From: an uncultured Oscillospiraceae bacterium
GTDB lineage: Bacteria > Bacillota > Clostridia > Oscillospirales > Ruminococcaceae
NCBI GenBank assembly: GCA_902490585.1
Contig: CABUEI010000023.1
Coordinates: 1-31,248, forward strand
Length of the DNA: 31,248 bases
Reading direction: 5' to 3'
Shown here piece after piece: positions 16,240-24,901 of this stretch; the first letter of the stretch is position 1; every line of letters starts with the position of its first letter. The notes below the pieces were generated by a model, which saw nothing but the letters and a program-made list of their open reading frames with translations, was not told the DNA's origin and did not search any database. The position numbers and the translations under genes were made by a program.

Positions 16240-16929
16240 ATGCAACAGCTTATAATTTTAATCGTGGCACTTGCTCTTGCAGGCGGAGTATATCTGTTTC
16301 TGACAATCAGCAAGAAGAAAAACAAGGAACAGACAGAAGAAAACGCAGTCGAGATGATGACTGCAAACGAAATGATAAACGTAAAGGATATTCGCAACAA
16401 TTGCTTACACACGAATGACGGGTACACATTTACCTTTATCGAAATCGGCGGTATGAGTATGGAACTTTTCTCGGAAAGTGAAAAGCTGGCGTACTGTAAA
16501 AAAATAACTTCCATCGTTTCACGTTTTCAGTTTCCGTATAAATATATGGCTATTTCCTCGCCGTATGTAATCAAGCATATGGTGACGGCAGACAGCAACA
16601 GGCTTAAAAATGCAAGCGGTCTGTGTAAGCAAATGCTTGAGGACGATATAAATTTCGCCACCAAAATGGTAATTGACGATAACAAGATTGACCGCAGATT
16701 TTTCTTTATGCTGTTCTCGAAGGACGAGGACGAGAAAACTATCCTCAAGCGTACAGAGGATACAATAAACGCTTTCAACAGTGAGGTGGACGGAATGTCC
16801 TGCGAACTTGTGAAAGACAAGGATATTATAAAAATGTATAACCTTTTCACAAATCCCGCATACATAGCTTACGAAAGAACAGATGATGTATATTTGTCTA
16901 TGTCACAGATTATTGCGACAAATTCTTAA
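16240..16929 (+). CDS. VirB4 N-terminal-domain protein (membrane-anchored)
   Basis: A 229-residue protein with one N-terminal membrane helix (residues 2-22) and a basic stop-transfer stretch 'KKKNKEQ'. The soluble part ('VKDIRNNCLHTNDGYTFTFIEI', then the helix 'SESEKLAYCKKITSIVSRF') resembles the N-terminal domain of VirB4/TraC ATPases, which packs against the membrane and VirB3. It has no Walker motifs. It ends 11 nt before the ATPase gene, and GGAGG precedes both. I read it as the separately encoded N-terminal half of VirB4, though the ATPase that follows also has its own N-terminal region. The other possibility is a VirB8-like scaffold. It directly follows palindrome copy 5. Confidence 0.62.
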   Translation: MQQLIILIVALALAGGVYLFLTISKKKNKEQTEENAVEMMTANEMINVKDIRNNCLHTNDGYTFTFIEIGGMSMELFSESEKLAYCKKITSIVSRFQFPYKYMAISSPYVIKHMVTADSNRLKNASGLCKQMLEDDINFATKMVIDDNKIDRRFFFMLFSKDEDEKTILKRTEDTINAFNSEVDGMSCELVKDKDIIKMYNLFTNPAYIAYERTDDVYLSMSQIIATNS

Positions 16930-16940
16930 AGGAGGAAAAA

Positions 16941-18770
16941 ATGAAAAACAAGAAGTACCAGTTTGAAATTGAAGAAAACAATGTAATCCGTGCCGCAATA
17001 GCCCCGATGGGCATTGATTTCAGACCGAATACCCGTTTTTATATGGGTGACTACATCTGCCGTATCTATGCGATAATGCAATATCCGCCTACGCAGGAAT
17101 ACGGCTGGGTATCAAAGATAAATAACATAGCAGGAACTATAGTAAACTTTACAAGCACACCGATTACAGAAACGAATATCGTAGAACAGCTATCGAAAAT
17201 AATCAATGCTTCCCGTGCCGAAGCTGAGAATACCCGTGACGCATTACAGCGACAGAGAAAAACAAAAACAGCGGACGATACAACACGTCTTATGGCTCGA
17301 ATGGAAGAAAACAACGAAAAGATAGCTAAATTCTGCTGTACTGTGATGGTTATGGGCAACGATGAAATCGACTTTGAGCAGAAATGCAACAGAGTTGAAA
17401 GCATAATCAGCGGTGTCGGCTGTAAACTGCGGTGTTTATCCCGTATGCAAAAGGACGCCTGGAAACACATATCCCCGTCCTACGCTCCTGTAGAGCTTAT
17501 CGGTGATGTCGGTAACCGTCCTATGCCGGTTAATGCTTTCTACGGCGGTTTCCCGTTTCAGAACAGCGGCTTTAACGACGGGGTAGGTTATTATCTTGGT
17601 GTGGATAATGACGGTACGCCGATTATTTTCGACCTTTGGAAGCGTGACGGAGCGAGGACAAACAGCAATATCAGTATAATAGGCGGCTCCGGTAAGGGTA
17701 AAACTACACTCATAAAGCACATTATCGTATCAGAACTGATACGGGGAACAAAAGTAATTGTCATAGATCCCGAAACAGAGTACAAGGCTATCTGCGATAT
17801 GTTCCGTGAAGATGGCATATCACGGTGGATAGACGCTTGCGGTGGCAGAAACGGAATGATAAATCCATTACAGGTACGTCCTAAACCACTTTCGGACGAG
17901 GAGGAAGAAGAAGCCGAGAGCAAGGGTATCAGTGAGCTTGCATTACATCTTAAAACGCTTGAAATTTTCTTTGAACTGTATCTTCCCGAACTTACTCAGA
18001 TACAGAAAGCGTTACTTACGAAAGGGCTTATCGCTATGTATGAGAAATTCAATATAACCTGGGATACAAGCGTAACCTTTATGAAGAATACCGACTTCCC
18101 GGTTATGACGGATTTGTATAACACTTTGCTTGAACAGAGAAAAACAGCCGAAAAAGGTGTAACCGATGATATGGACAAGCTGATACTGCTGCTTGAAAAT
18201 ATCACAACCGGTGCGGACAGCTTCCTTTGGAACGGTCACACGACAATGCAGTCAAATGCACAGTTTATCGTGTTCGATACGCAGAATATGAAAATTATGA
18301 GCGATGCAATGAAATCAACGCAGTATTTTAATCTTCTGTCGTGGTGCTGGCAACAGATGAGTGCAGACAGAAGCGAAAAGGTGATGGTTGTATGCGACGA
18401 AGCGTGGCTCCTTATAAATCCCGATGTTCCGCAGGCGATGAGCTATCTTAGAGATACCGAGAAAAGAGCAAGAAAGTACAGCGGCGCACTTGCCGTTGCG
18501 ACGCAGAATGTTGTAGACTTCCTTGATCCTAAAGTCAAGCTGTATGCACAGCCAGTACTGGATCTGCCGTCTACAAAGTTTATTTTCGGCTGTGAGGGCG
18601 ATGACCTTAAAGCCGTATCGACACTATACAATTTTACCGATGCACAAAGAGAGCTTGTTACCGCAGGCAATCGTGCAGAGTGCCTTATGAAAGCCGGCGG
18701 ACGGTCACTCAAACTCAAGGTACAGTTACCCAAAAAGCGTCTGAAACAGTTAGGATTGGGAGGTAATTAA
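16941..18770 (+). CDS. virB4: VirB4-family conjugation ATPase
   Basis: A 609-residue ATPase that powers assembly and substrate transfer in the type IV secretion channel. It has Walker A GGSGKGKT at residues 248-255, Walker B 'VMVVCDEAWLLI' with Asp486-Glu487, and the later 'RKYSGALAVATQNVVDFL' block typical of VirB4/TraE ATPases. Residues 1-240 form the usual VirB4 N-terminal region, with a helical coiled section near 90-140. The length is slightly shorter than most VirB4 proteins (about 650-800), in line with part of the N-terminus being encoded by the gene before it. The ribosome site AAAGGAGG is strong. The next gene begins 1 nt after the stop. Confidence 0.95.
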   Translation: MKNKKYQFEIEENNVIRAAIAPMGIDFRPNTRFYMGDYICRIYAIMQYPPTQEYGWVSKINNIAGTIVNFTSTPITETNIVEQLSKIINASRAEAENTRDALQRQRKTKTADDTTRLMARMEENNEKIAKFCCTVMVMGNDEIDFEQKCNRVESIISGVGCKLRCLSRMQKDAWKHISPSYAPVELIGDVGNRPMPVNAFYGGFPFQNSGFNDGVGYYLGVDNDGTPIIFDLWKRDGARTNSNISIIGGSGKGKTTLIKHIIVSELIRGTKVIVIDPETEYKAICDMFREDGISRWIDACGGRNGMINPLQVRPKPLSDEEEEEAESKGISELALHLKTLEIFFELYLPELTQIQKALLTKGLIAMYEKFNITWDTSVTFMKNTDFPVMTDLYNTLLEQRKTAEKGVTDDMDKLILLLENITTGADSFLWNGHTTMQSNAQFIVFDTQNMKIMSDAMKSTQYFNLLSWCWQQMSADRSEKVMVVCDEAWLLINPDVPQAMSYLRDTEKRARKYSGALAVATQNVVDFLDPKVKLYAQPVLDLPSTKFIFGCEGDDLKAVSTLYNFTDAQRELVTAGNRAECLMKAGGRSLKLKVQLPKKRLKQLGLGGN

Positions 18771-18771
18771 T

Positions 18772-20769
18772 ATGACTGTATCGACGGCTATTTTAAAAGT
18801 AGTCGCTACATTATCATCAAGTGAAAAGGGACGGAAAGCAATCGGTGTAGCATTACTTACTCCCGTTGTAATACTTCTTCTTGTTGTGGGTGTATTCGTT
18901 GCACTGCTCACGGGTTTGTTCAGTTTGCTTTACGGTGCAGTGCGTGATACAAGCGTCAGCCAGTCGTGGAATGATATACGAAAAAATGTGGAATCCGCTC
19001 TGAGCGGTGTTAACTCCTCAATCAATACACAGGTCAAGAACGATACATACAGTTTTATGCCGGACTTTTCGATAAACCTGTCAAAGTCTGTTCTGCAGAA
19101 AACTTTTTCAGAGGGTAACAACTCGTTTTTGTTGCTGTACGATACAAAGGAGGTCAATGACAGCGTTGCAAAAGCGAAGAAGTATATAGATAAGCTGAAA
19201 AAGGTAAAATCACAGAAAGAGCTTGAACAGCTTAACGAAGAAATTGATTTAAGCGGCTACAAATATTCTGACCTTGCGAAAGATAAGGAATTCCGGGACG
19301 ATAAATCGTATGATATGAGCAAATACAGTCAGAGTACGGTACAGCTTATAAACACACTCGTCAAGCCCGAAATGCCGACATACGACTATGACGAGGAAAC
19401 CGTAACAATTGACGGCGTAAAAGCAAAAAAGCAGATACTTACTGTTCATAAGGACAGTAAAACTCAGATAGTGGAGTACACCTGTTACGGCGAAGGTGAC
19501 ATATATCTTCCGAGATTGCTTGCGTTATATCAAGCGGAAACATTCAGCCGCTTTGAAGATATGGCAGAAAGTGACGCAAGCGGACTTGATAACGATATAG
19601 CAAGTGCTATCGAGAACGTCAGCTCAGACGAAAGCGGCGGTGCAACAGCAGATGGTTTTGACGTTGCGTGTCTTAACGTGTTCCAGGCACAGGAGATAGG
19701 ACAGATATTCGAGAGAGCGGCTCTTGAGGGTAAGTTTTCCGCAAAAGTCAGTACGGAAAAGACCGGTACTACAGAAAAACTGTCAATAACGGTAAAAACA
19801 CCGTCTGAAGATGACTGGTACGAAATGTTCAATGTAGACGAGAAGTACATGGATTACACCAAAGAAAATACGCAGATAATCGAGCGTATCTTATCCGACG
19901 CACAGATAAATGACTTGTACATATCGGTAGACAGCACAGCTCAACGTGCGTTGTTCGTGTACTTTCAGGGCTTTTTCAATCTCCCGGTCGAAGCCGATGA
20001 TTTAAAGGAAAACACAAACGGTATCCTTACAACGCTGAATGACTTTGAAACAATACACAGCCGTGGATCGAGTACGATCGGCAAGGCATACGAATCGGGT
20101 ATAACACTGTATCTGAATGACGAGGATACCGAGGTCAGAGCGGAGATACTTCCCGATGTAGGCGAGTGCATACAGGATGTGTATATCTATGACGTTTATG
20201 ACGCAGAAAAACGCAAGGTAGTAAAAGATAAGCCAAATTATACATACAACTGTTCGGCGGTACAGCTTGCGTACATAATTGATACGGACGTGTTTGCAGA
20301 GGAATACGGCTTTGATTTTCCGACTATCGTAACAACCACAGGTACGGAGATAAAGCACGATGACGGTGTTCTGACGCTGATGATAGAATACAGCTGTCTT
20401 GACAGGCTTGAAACTATTTCGGAGCAGGACATAGGATTGTCGCTGTATGACGTATACGACAAAGACGAGAAGATAGTAATAGGCTATGCTCACTCCGGCA
20501 AACACAGCAAGGAAAAGGACGAGGGCTTATCAGCGACAGGCTGGAGCCATACATTCGGAAGTGAGATAATACCGCATTTGTGCGTCAAAACTGCGTTTGT
20601 AGACGGAGAGGTAACGCCTCCGGAGCTTGATAATCCGCATATCTATGATGGCTTATCGGTGCGTTTTGTCGGAGCAAAGGTAAATCCTTTGCTTTGGTTT
20701 AAGGCTTACAGGACGGACGTTAACAAGGACCTGCTTGACAGCATAAGTGCGATACAGGTGAAAAAATAA
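18772..20769 (+). CDS. Large membrane-anchored exported protein of the conjugation module, unknown
   Basis: A 665-residue protein with one strong membrane helix at about residues 25-52 and a long predicted extracytoplasmic part. The position after virB4 is where Gram-positive ICEs often encode a wall hydrolase (NlpC/P60 or lysozyme type), but I find no catalytic Cys-His or Glu motif of those families. A coiled segment occurs near 125-155 ('KAKKYIDKLKKVKSQKELEQLNEE'). The remainder has two similar-looking acidic beta-rich regions, with 'YTCYGEGDIYLPRLLALYQ' and 'YSCLDRLETISEQDIGLSLYD' as matching points. It may be a VirB6- or VirB8-like channel part or a mating-contact protein. The virB4 ribosome site and stop are fused to its start, so it is translated with virB4. 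Confidence 0.7.
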   Translation: MTVSTAILKVVATLSSSEKGRKAIGVALLTPVVILLLVVGVFVALLTGLFSLLYGAVRDTSVSQSWNDIRKNVESALSGVNSSINTQVKNDTYSFMPDFSINLSKSVLQKTFSEGNNSFLLLYDTKEVNDSVAKAKKYIDKLKKVKSQKELEQLNEEIDLSGYKYSDLAKDKEFRDDKSYDMSKYSQSTVQLINTLVKPEMPTYDYDEETVTIDGVKAKKQILTVHKDSKTQIVEYTCYGEGDIYLPRLLALYQAETFSRFEDMAESDASGLDNDIASAIENVSSDESGGATADGFDVACLNVFQAQEIGQIFERAALEGKFSAKVSTEKTGTTEKLSITVKTPSEDDWYEMFNVDEKYMDYTKENTQIIERILSDAQINDLYISVDSTAQRALFVYFQGFFNLPVEADDLKENTNGILTTLNDFETIHSRGSSTIGKAYESGITLYLNDEDTEVRAEILPDVGECIQDVYIYDVYDAEKRKVVKDKPNYTYNCSAVQLAYIIDTDVFAEEYGFDFPTIVTTTGTEIKHDDGVLTLMIEYSCLDRLETISEQDIGLSLYDVYDKDEKIVIGYAHSGKHSKEKDEGLSATGWSHTFGSEIIPHLCVKTAFVDGEVTPPELDNPHIYDGLSVRFVGAKVNPLLWFKAYRTDVNKDLLDSISAIQVKK

Positions 20770-20784
20770 AAGGAGAATTTGATT

Positions 20785-21471
20785 ATGGAAAATGAAGAAA
20801 AGCTGTTTGATACATTCGGTGAATATCTTGACAAATGCGGTGACGTGGAATTTGATTTTTTCTGCGATGACCTGTATTGTGACCATACCGTAGTATGGAA
20901 CAGCTATAATGATAAGCTGACAGAAAAAGCAAAGGAAAAATGGAACAAACTGCTCGGCTCAAAATATGAAGTTACTTACTCCGATGATAAGTATCGTATC
21001 AGACAGATAAACATACCCGATGAAAATCTGCGTAAATCCTGCCTTGATTTTGCGTATGCACAGGCGGGATATATTCCGGCATCAGAGTACGATGAGCTGT
21101 TTTGTAGCGAAAACCGCATTTGCATAGGTAATTGTTATGTGAATTTTGGAATCAAAACAACATCGCTGTCCGGAGAAACAAGACAGGATTGCGAAAATCT
21201 GAATATGACGGACTGTATGACGCTGTACGGACGAATAGCAATGAACAATCCTGTCAGCTGTGAAACAGCACTGACTGTCAATGCAGTGAGCGTAACAGGA
21301 AATACAACCGTACCGCTGATAGTATGCAGAAAAGGCACTTTCAGCTATGTGAACAATTGGCAGACTGATAAATTACTCGGTAATGAGAAAATGTTTAAGA
21401 TGATAGCTGATAAGGCGAAGATCGAAGCTAAATCCTACAACAAATTTGAAGAAGAAGAACCGGAGGTATAA
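20785..21471 (+). CDS. Unknown acidic protein in the conjugation operon
   Basis: A 228-residue soluble protein. The start is the ATG at 20785 with AGGAG (20771-20775) upstream, not the TTG two codons earlier. The N-terminal half is rich in Asp, Glu and aromatic residues ('GDVEFDFFCDDLYCDHTVVW'), the second half is beta-rich ('CIGNCYVNFGIKTTSLSGE'), and the tail is Glu-rich. There are no membrane helices or known motifs. It starts 15 nt after the previous stop and ends 2 nt before the CpaE/TadZ-like gene, so it belongs to the transfer operon. Function cannot be assigned. Confidence 0.65.
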   Translation: MENEEKLFDTFGEYLDKCGDVEFDFFCDDLYCDHTVVWNSYNDKLTEKAKEKWNKLLGSKYEVTYSDDKYRIRQINIPDENLRKSCLDFAYAQAGYIPASEYDELFCSENRICIGNCYVNFGIKTTSLSGETRQDCENLNMTDCMTLYGRIAMNNPVSCETALTVNAVSVTGNTTVPLIVCRKGTFSYVNNWQTDKLLGNEKMFKMIADKAKIEAKSYNKFEEEEPEV

Positions 21472-21473
21472 AA

Positions 21474-22610
21474 ATGTTTTTATTCCCGCTTTTAATGGTA
21501 GAAAAGAAGCGTCAGACAATGCTCAGCGAGATACGCAAGGAGCTTGAGATGAATCAGAAGATAACAACAGTGAACAATCTTTCGTATTTCATCAAGGAAG
21601 AGCTGAAATATTATGAGTACATCACTCATATCATAATCGACCTTGAATTTATCGATGAAAAGGGCGATGAATTTCTGACGAGCTTAAAGGCTCTTGTGAT
21701 GGCAACGGACGTGCCGATAATCATATACGCCGAAGGAGTATATCCCGGTGATATGCTGCTGTCGGAAATAGCAAGACAGGGACTTGCAAATATCATAGGC
21801 GAAACGCCCAAAACGTTGAAGCAGATAAGCCGCAACAAAATGCAGAAAGACCTGCGTGAAGCACTGATAAAGTCAACCGCAGACCGCAGAATAGGACTCA
21901 GAGAAGAACGTCAGAGAAGATTTGACGTTACATATATCCCGGTACAGAAAGGCAATAACAATGCAATACCGAATTACAACAACTGCGACCTGCATTTATC
22001 AATCGGTTTATTCGGAGCAATGCGTCGTGTCGGTACTACAACATACGCAATACAGCTTGCAGAGTATTTCACAGCAAGAGGAGCAAAGGTAGCGTTCTTC
22101 AGCAAGAACGAACTTACTGACGGCGATCTGAACATTCTCCAGGAAACATACAAGGAAGAAACGGTGTCAAAGGGAACGTATTTCACATATCGTAACATCG
22201 ACTTCTATTTCTTCGGCAGAGTACCGGAGAACTGGGGTATCTACAATGTCGTAATAAATGATTATGGCACAGACACCGAGCAGATTGACAACTGGCTGTC
22301 CTGCCACTACAGATATATCGTAAGCGGTTTCAACGAAACCGATATAATACAGCTTATGTCACTGCTCGAAACTGACAAGAATGGAGCAAAGCGGCTTATA
22401 GGCAGAGATTACAGAATAGCGTTCAACTTCGGAGAGCCGTCAATGTGTGGCGAACAGTACAGGTATCTTTGTTCCGAGCTTGCACCTACAGCAAGAATTA
22501 CGATGAACGGCTTTCTGCCGTACAAGTTTAATTTGCCGCAGTGGTTTTTGCAGACGTGCGACACGGAGTTCGAGAACTACAGAATGTATATCTCAAACAT
22601 AAAGAGATAA
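21474..22610 (+). CDS. CpaE/TadZ-like protein with receiver-like domain and degenerate P-loop
   Basis: A 378-residue protein. Residues about 20-110 look like an atypical receiver domain ('THIIIDLEFIDEKGDEFLTSLKAL', then 'VPIIIYAEG'). From about 175 a ParA/MinD-type fold begins with 'GLFGAMRRVGTTTYAIQLAEYF'. Aligned on the deviant Walker A motif KGGxGKTT, both lysines are replaced (Met183 and Thr188), while Gly187 and the Thr residues are kept. This two-part layout matches CpaE/TadZ proteins, which place type IV/Tad pili at a cell pole. The role here may be to position the conjugation machine (inference). GGAGGT lies 6 nt before the ATG. ATP hydrolysis is doubtful without the P-loop lysine. 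Confidence 0.72.
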   Translation: MFLFPLLMVEKKRQTMLSEIRKELEMNQKITTVNNLSYFIKEELKYYEYITHIIIDLEFIDEKGDEFLTSLKALVMATDVPIIIYAEGVYPGDMLLSEIARQGLANIIGETPKTLKQISRNKMQKDLREALIKSTADRRIGLREERQRRFDVTYIPVQKGNNNAIPNYNNCDLHLSIGLFGAMRRVGTTTYAIQLAEYFTARGAKVAFFSKNELTDGDLNILQETYKEETVSKGTYFTYRNIDFYFFGRVPENWGIYNVVINDYGTDTEQIDNWLSCHYRYIVSGFNETDIIQLMSLLETDKNGAKRLIGRDYRIAFNFGEPSMCGEQYRYLCSELAPTARITMNGFLPYKFNLPQWFLQTCDTEFENYRMYISNIKR

Positions 22611-22623
22611 CGGAGGTGGCAGT

Positions 22624-23808
22624 ATGGCACATCTTGAAGAAGATATAATTGAACGAGCAAAAAATACCGATATGATAGCCCTTCTCGAAAGCGAGGAGGG
22701 CTTTTCCTTTAAAAGCACATACGGTGAACGTGAATTCAAATGTATCGAGCATAACAGCCTTGTTGTAAACGGCAACCGACGCAGATGGTACTGGAACAGC
22801 CGACAGGTCGGCGGAAACAATGCCATTGATTACCTTGTAAAGATACGAGGTATGAATTTCAGAGATGCCGTATTACATCTTGTCGGAGATAGGGAGCAAA
22901 CGGCATATACGCCGATAAGGAAGGCGGTAACGGAAAATGTATCTGTATCAAAACCTGTACGGTTTGTTCTGCCGGAACAGGCTCACTTTCCGGACGGCAG
23001 ACGAAATTACAGTAATATCATTGCTTATCTTAACAAGGGCAGAGGAATTGATATGAACATCATCAATACACTGATAGCTTCCGGTAAGATCTATCAGGGA
23101 GTGCAGTACAACGGTTTGCATATAGTCGGATACAACGATGAGGGAATGGCTTTTTATCGCTTTAATGATAACCGTGACTGGATTGATTATAGATTGCAAA
23201 CGCTGAGAGCTTCACCGACAGCAACAGATACATATCAAGCTGAAGCTGTTTCTTCAAAATATGTTGATAAAATTCTTCTGAAGGATAACACAAAAATATT
23301 TAAGAATAATCTTGTTGTATCGACCGGGAAAAACGCTCAAGGTGAAATATCCTATGCAGCATTCCGCATAGCAAGCACAAATTACAGATTCCGGGGAGAA
23401 GTAGCCGGGAGCGATAAAGCAAGTGGCTTTCTGATTGAGAGCGAGGGTATGAACGATTGTGTGTATGTTTTTGAATCGTTCATCGACGCTATGAGCCACG
23501 CCAACCTGTATAATATAAAGTACGGAAATAAGGACGCCTGGAAACTGCACAACAGGCTTGCTCTCGGCGGAACAGCCGATACGGCTCTGATGGAGCTGTT
23601 GAAGCGTAAACCGAATATCCGTAATATTTGTCTGTGCCTGGATAATGATACTGCAGGACGCACTGCGGCAAAGGAAATAGCAGGTAAGCTCAGAAGTATG
23701 GGATATGTGAATATCTATGAACGTTATTCCAATGAAAAAGATTACAACGATGAGCTTAAAAAGATTAAATCAATTATAAACGAACAGGCAGAAGAAAACG
23801 AACAGTAA
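22624..23808 (+). CDS. DUF3991/Toprim primase-like protein
   Basis: A 394-residue protein. The N-terminal part (about residues 30-90) resembles a CHC2-type primase zinc domain that has lost most ligands: 'FKCIEHNSLVV', then 'GGNNAIDYLVKIRGMNFRDAVLHL'. A Toprim domain occupies the C-terminal third, with Glu284 in 'VYVFESFIDAM' and Asp340-x-Asp342 in 'ICLCLDNDTAGR', the metal-binding residues. DUF3991/Toprim proteins are common on Firmicutes ICEs and plasmids and are thought to prime or process transferred single-stranded DNA. A middle region (about 180-245) seems longer than in relatives I recall. It lies in the transfer operon, with GGAGGTGG before the ATG. Confidence 0.85.
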   Translation: MAHLEEDIIERAKNTDMIALLESEEGFSFKSTYGEREFKCIEHNSLVVNGNRRRWYWNSRQVGGNNAIDYLVKIRGMNFRDAVLHLVGDREQTAYTPIRKAVTENVSVSKPVRFVLPEQAHFPDGRRNYSNIIAYLNKGRGIDMNIINTLIASGKIYQGVQYNGLHIVGYNDEGMAFYRFNDNRDWIDYRLQTLRASPTATDTYQAEAVSSKYVDKILLKDNTKIFKNNLVVSTGKNAQGEISYAAFRIASTNYRFRGEVAGSDKASGFLIESEGMNDCVYVFESFIDAMSHANLYNIKYGNKDAWKLHNRLALGGTADTALMELLKRKPNIRNICLCLDNDTAGRTAAKEIAGKLRSMGYVNIYERYSNEKDYNDELKKIKSIINEQAEENEQ

Positions 23809-23832
23809 AATTTAATAAAGGAGGATAACCCA

Positions 23833-24720
23833 ATGCAGAAAAGCTACTTTGTATTGCCTAATACAGCATTCGGCTTATCCTCCGAAGAATTTTCTATCCT
23901 TGCTTATCTGCTGTCAATTCCAACGGCAAAAAAGCGTGTCAGACAGCAGACCATAGCAGAGAAGTGCAATATAGGCAGTCGCAATACTGTAACAAAAGCA
24001 ATAAACAGCCTGCTTGCAAAAGGATATATATTTACAAAAATCCGCACAAGACGTGTTAATTACTGGTATGGCACAAATATCTATTATCTTAACGAGGACG
24101 CAGTATGCGATTTTTCAAAAGGATACACATTGATACAGCGGAGCGTTTTTGAATACGGCTTATCGCCGGCACAGCTGAAGGTATATGCTTTCATTGCAAA
24201 GTCAATCAACTCAAAGCTCGGCTACTGCTGGAACAGCTATACCGATATATCCAAAGGCACAGGTATGTCCCGTAGCACTGTAATTGCTCTAATATATCAG
24301 TTAGAATACAGAGGGCTTATAAGCAAAATCAGAAAAATGAGATACGGCTGTCCTAAAGTTTATGCCGACAATGTTTACTGCATAAAACTGAAAAGAAAAA
24401 AGCGGATAAAAAAAGAAGTACAGCCCCGCAAAGACTGTACCTCTCAAAAATCCAATGTAAATTATAACTTACAGCTTGATAATAACACAGAGCCTGCATT
24501 TTGTCAAGTCCTGCTGAGCGATTTTTTTCAAACGAGGGGTAGTCCGAAATATGAGCATCTATATATTACCCAGCAAGTTAGCCACAGAAAAAGAAAAGTA
24601 AGTAAATTAAATTTACTATATAGCAGTATATATAGGATACTTAGGACCGTTTACGCTCATTTTTCTTCAAAAAAGTCCTGCGGAAAACGAATAATGAGTA
24701 AAAATAAGGCTCCGCCTTGA
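23833..24720 (+). CDS. Two-winged-helix replication/regulatory protein
   Basis: A 295-residue protein with two winged-helix domains: about residues 5-75 ('LSSEEFSILAYLLS', 'RQQTIAEKCNIGSRNTVTKAINSLLAKGYI') and about 105-170 ('LSPAQLKVYAFIAK', 'YTDISKGTGMSRSTVIALIYQLEYRGLI'). Both resemble HTH_36-type domains found in plasmid replication initiators and ICE regulators. A basic stretch 'KRKKRIKKE' follows. The last 90 residues are of low similarity to anything and are encoded by AT-rich sequence with a 17-bp palindrome, so this end may serve as DNA rather than as protein. GGAGG lies 8 nt before the ATG. It is the last gene of the conjugation block. Replication initiator of the excised ICE is the leading guess. 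Confidence 0.7.
   Translation: MQKSYFVLPNTAFGLSSEEFSILAYLLSIPTAKKRVRQQTIAEKCNIGSRNTVTKAINSLLAKGYIFTKIRTRRVNYWYGTNIYYLNEDAVCDFSKGYTLIQRSVFEYGLSPAQLKVYAFIAKSINSKLGYCWNSYTDISKGTGMSRSTVIALIYQLEYRGLISKIRKMRYGCPKVYADNVYCIKLKRKKRIKKEVQPRKDCTSQKSNVNYNLQLDNNTEPAFCQVLLSDFFQTRGSPKYEHLYITQQVSHRKRKVSKLNLLYSSIYRILRTVYAHFSSKKSCGKRIMSKNKAPP
24601..24617. repeat. AT-rich 17-bp palindrome in the end of the replication-type gene
   Basis: The arm AGTAAATT mirrors AATTTACT around one A. An alternating TA stretch follows (24616-24635). Such AT-rich dyads near a winged-helix replication gene can be initiator or regulator sites. Here it lies inside the reading frame. Confidence 0.5.
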
Positions 24721-24798
24721 TATTTTTCGACTTTTCTTTTCTGCGGCTAAACGGTAAGCCGAAGAATATTGCCGAGCATAAGATAGGATTTGAGGGTT

Positions 24799-24821
24799 AG
24801 GTGCGACACGGTGTCGCACCC
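24799..24821. repeat. Dispersed palindrome copy 6
   Basis: A perfect dyad at 24800-24820: arm GGTGCGACAC, central G. It has the same core and centre as copy 7 at 26146, so the HipA-like unit lies between matching copies. The 78 bases between the previous gene and this copy hold only a GC-rich patch (AAGGCTCCGCCTT, 24707-24719) and T-runs; no other feature is seen there. Confidence 0.92.
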
Positions 24822-24835
24822 TTATGCTTTTAATC

Positions 24836-24864
24836 TTGCAAAACAGGGAAAAATATGATATGAT
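24836..24864 (+). promoter_or_regulatory. Promoter of the HipA-like gene
   Basis: TTGCAA (24836-24841), 17-nt spacer, TATGAT (24859-24864). It lies 15 nt after palindrome copy 6, with GGGGAGGG before the start at 24902. Confidence 0.7.
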
Positions 24865-24901
24865 TTAATAGAATTGATAGATGCAGAAAGGGGAGGGCAG
24901 T

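Noticed and set aside
20002..20505. 167-residue minus-strand frame inside the 665-residue transfer protein gene
   Set aside because: There is no ribosome site, its composition is aromatic and Cys-rich as expected for an antisense shadow, and the plus-strand frame is intact.
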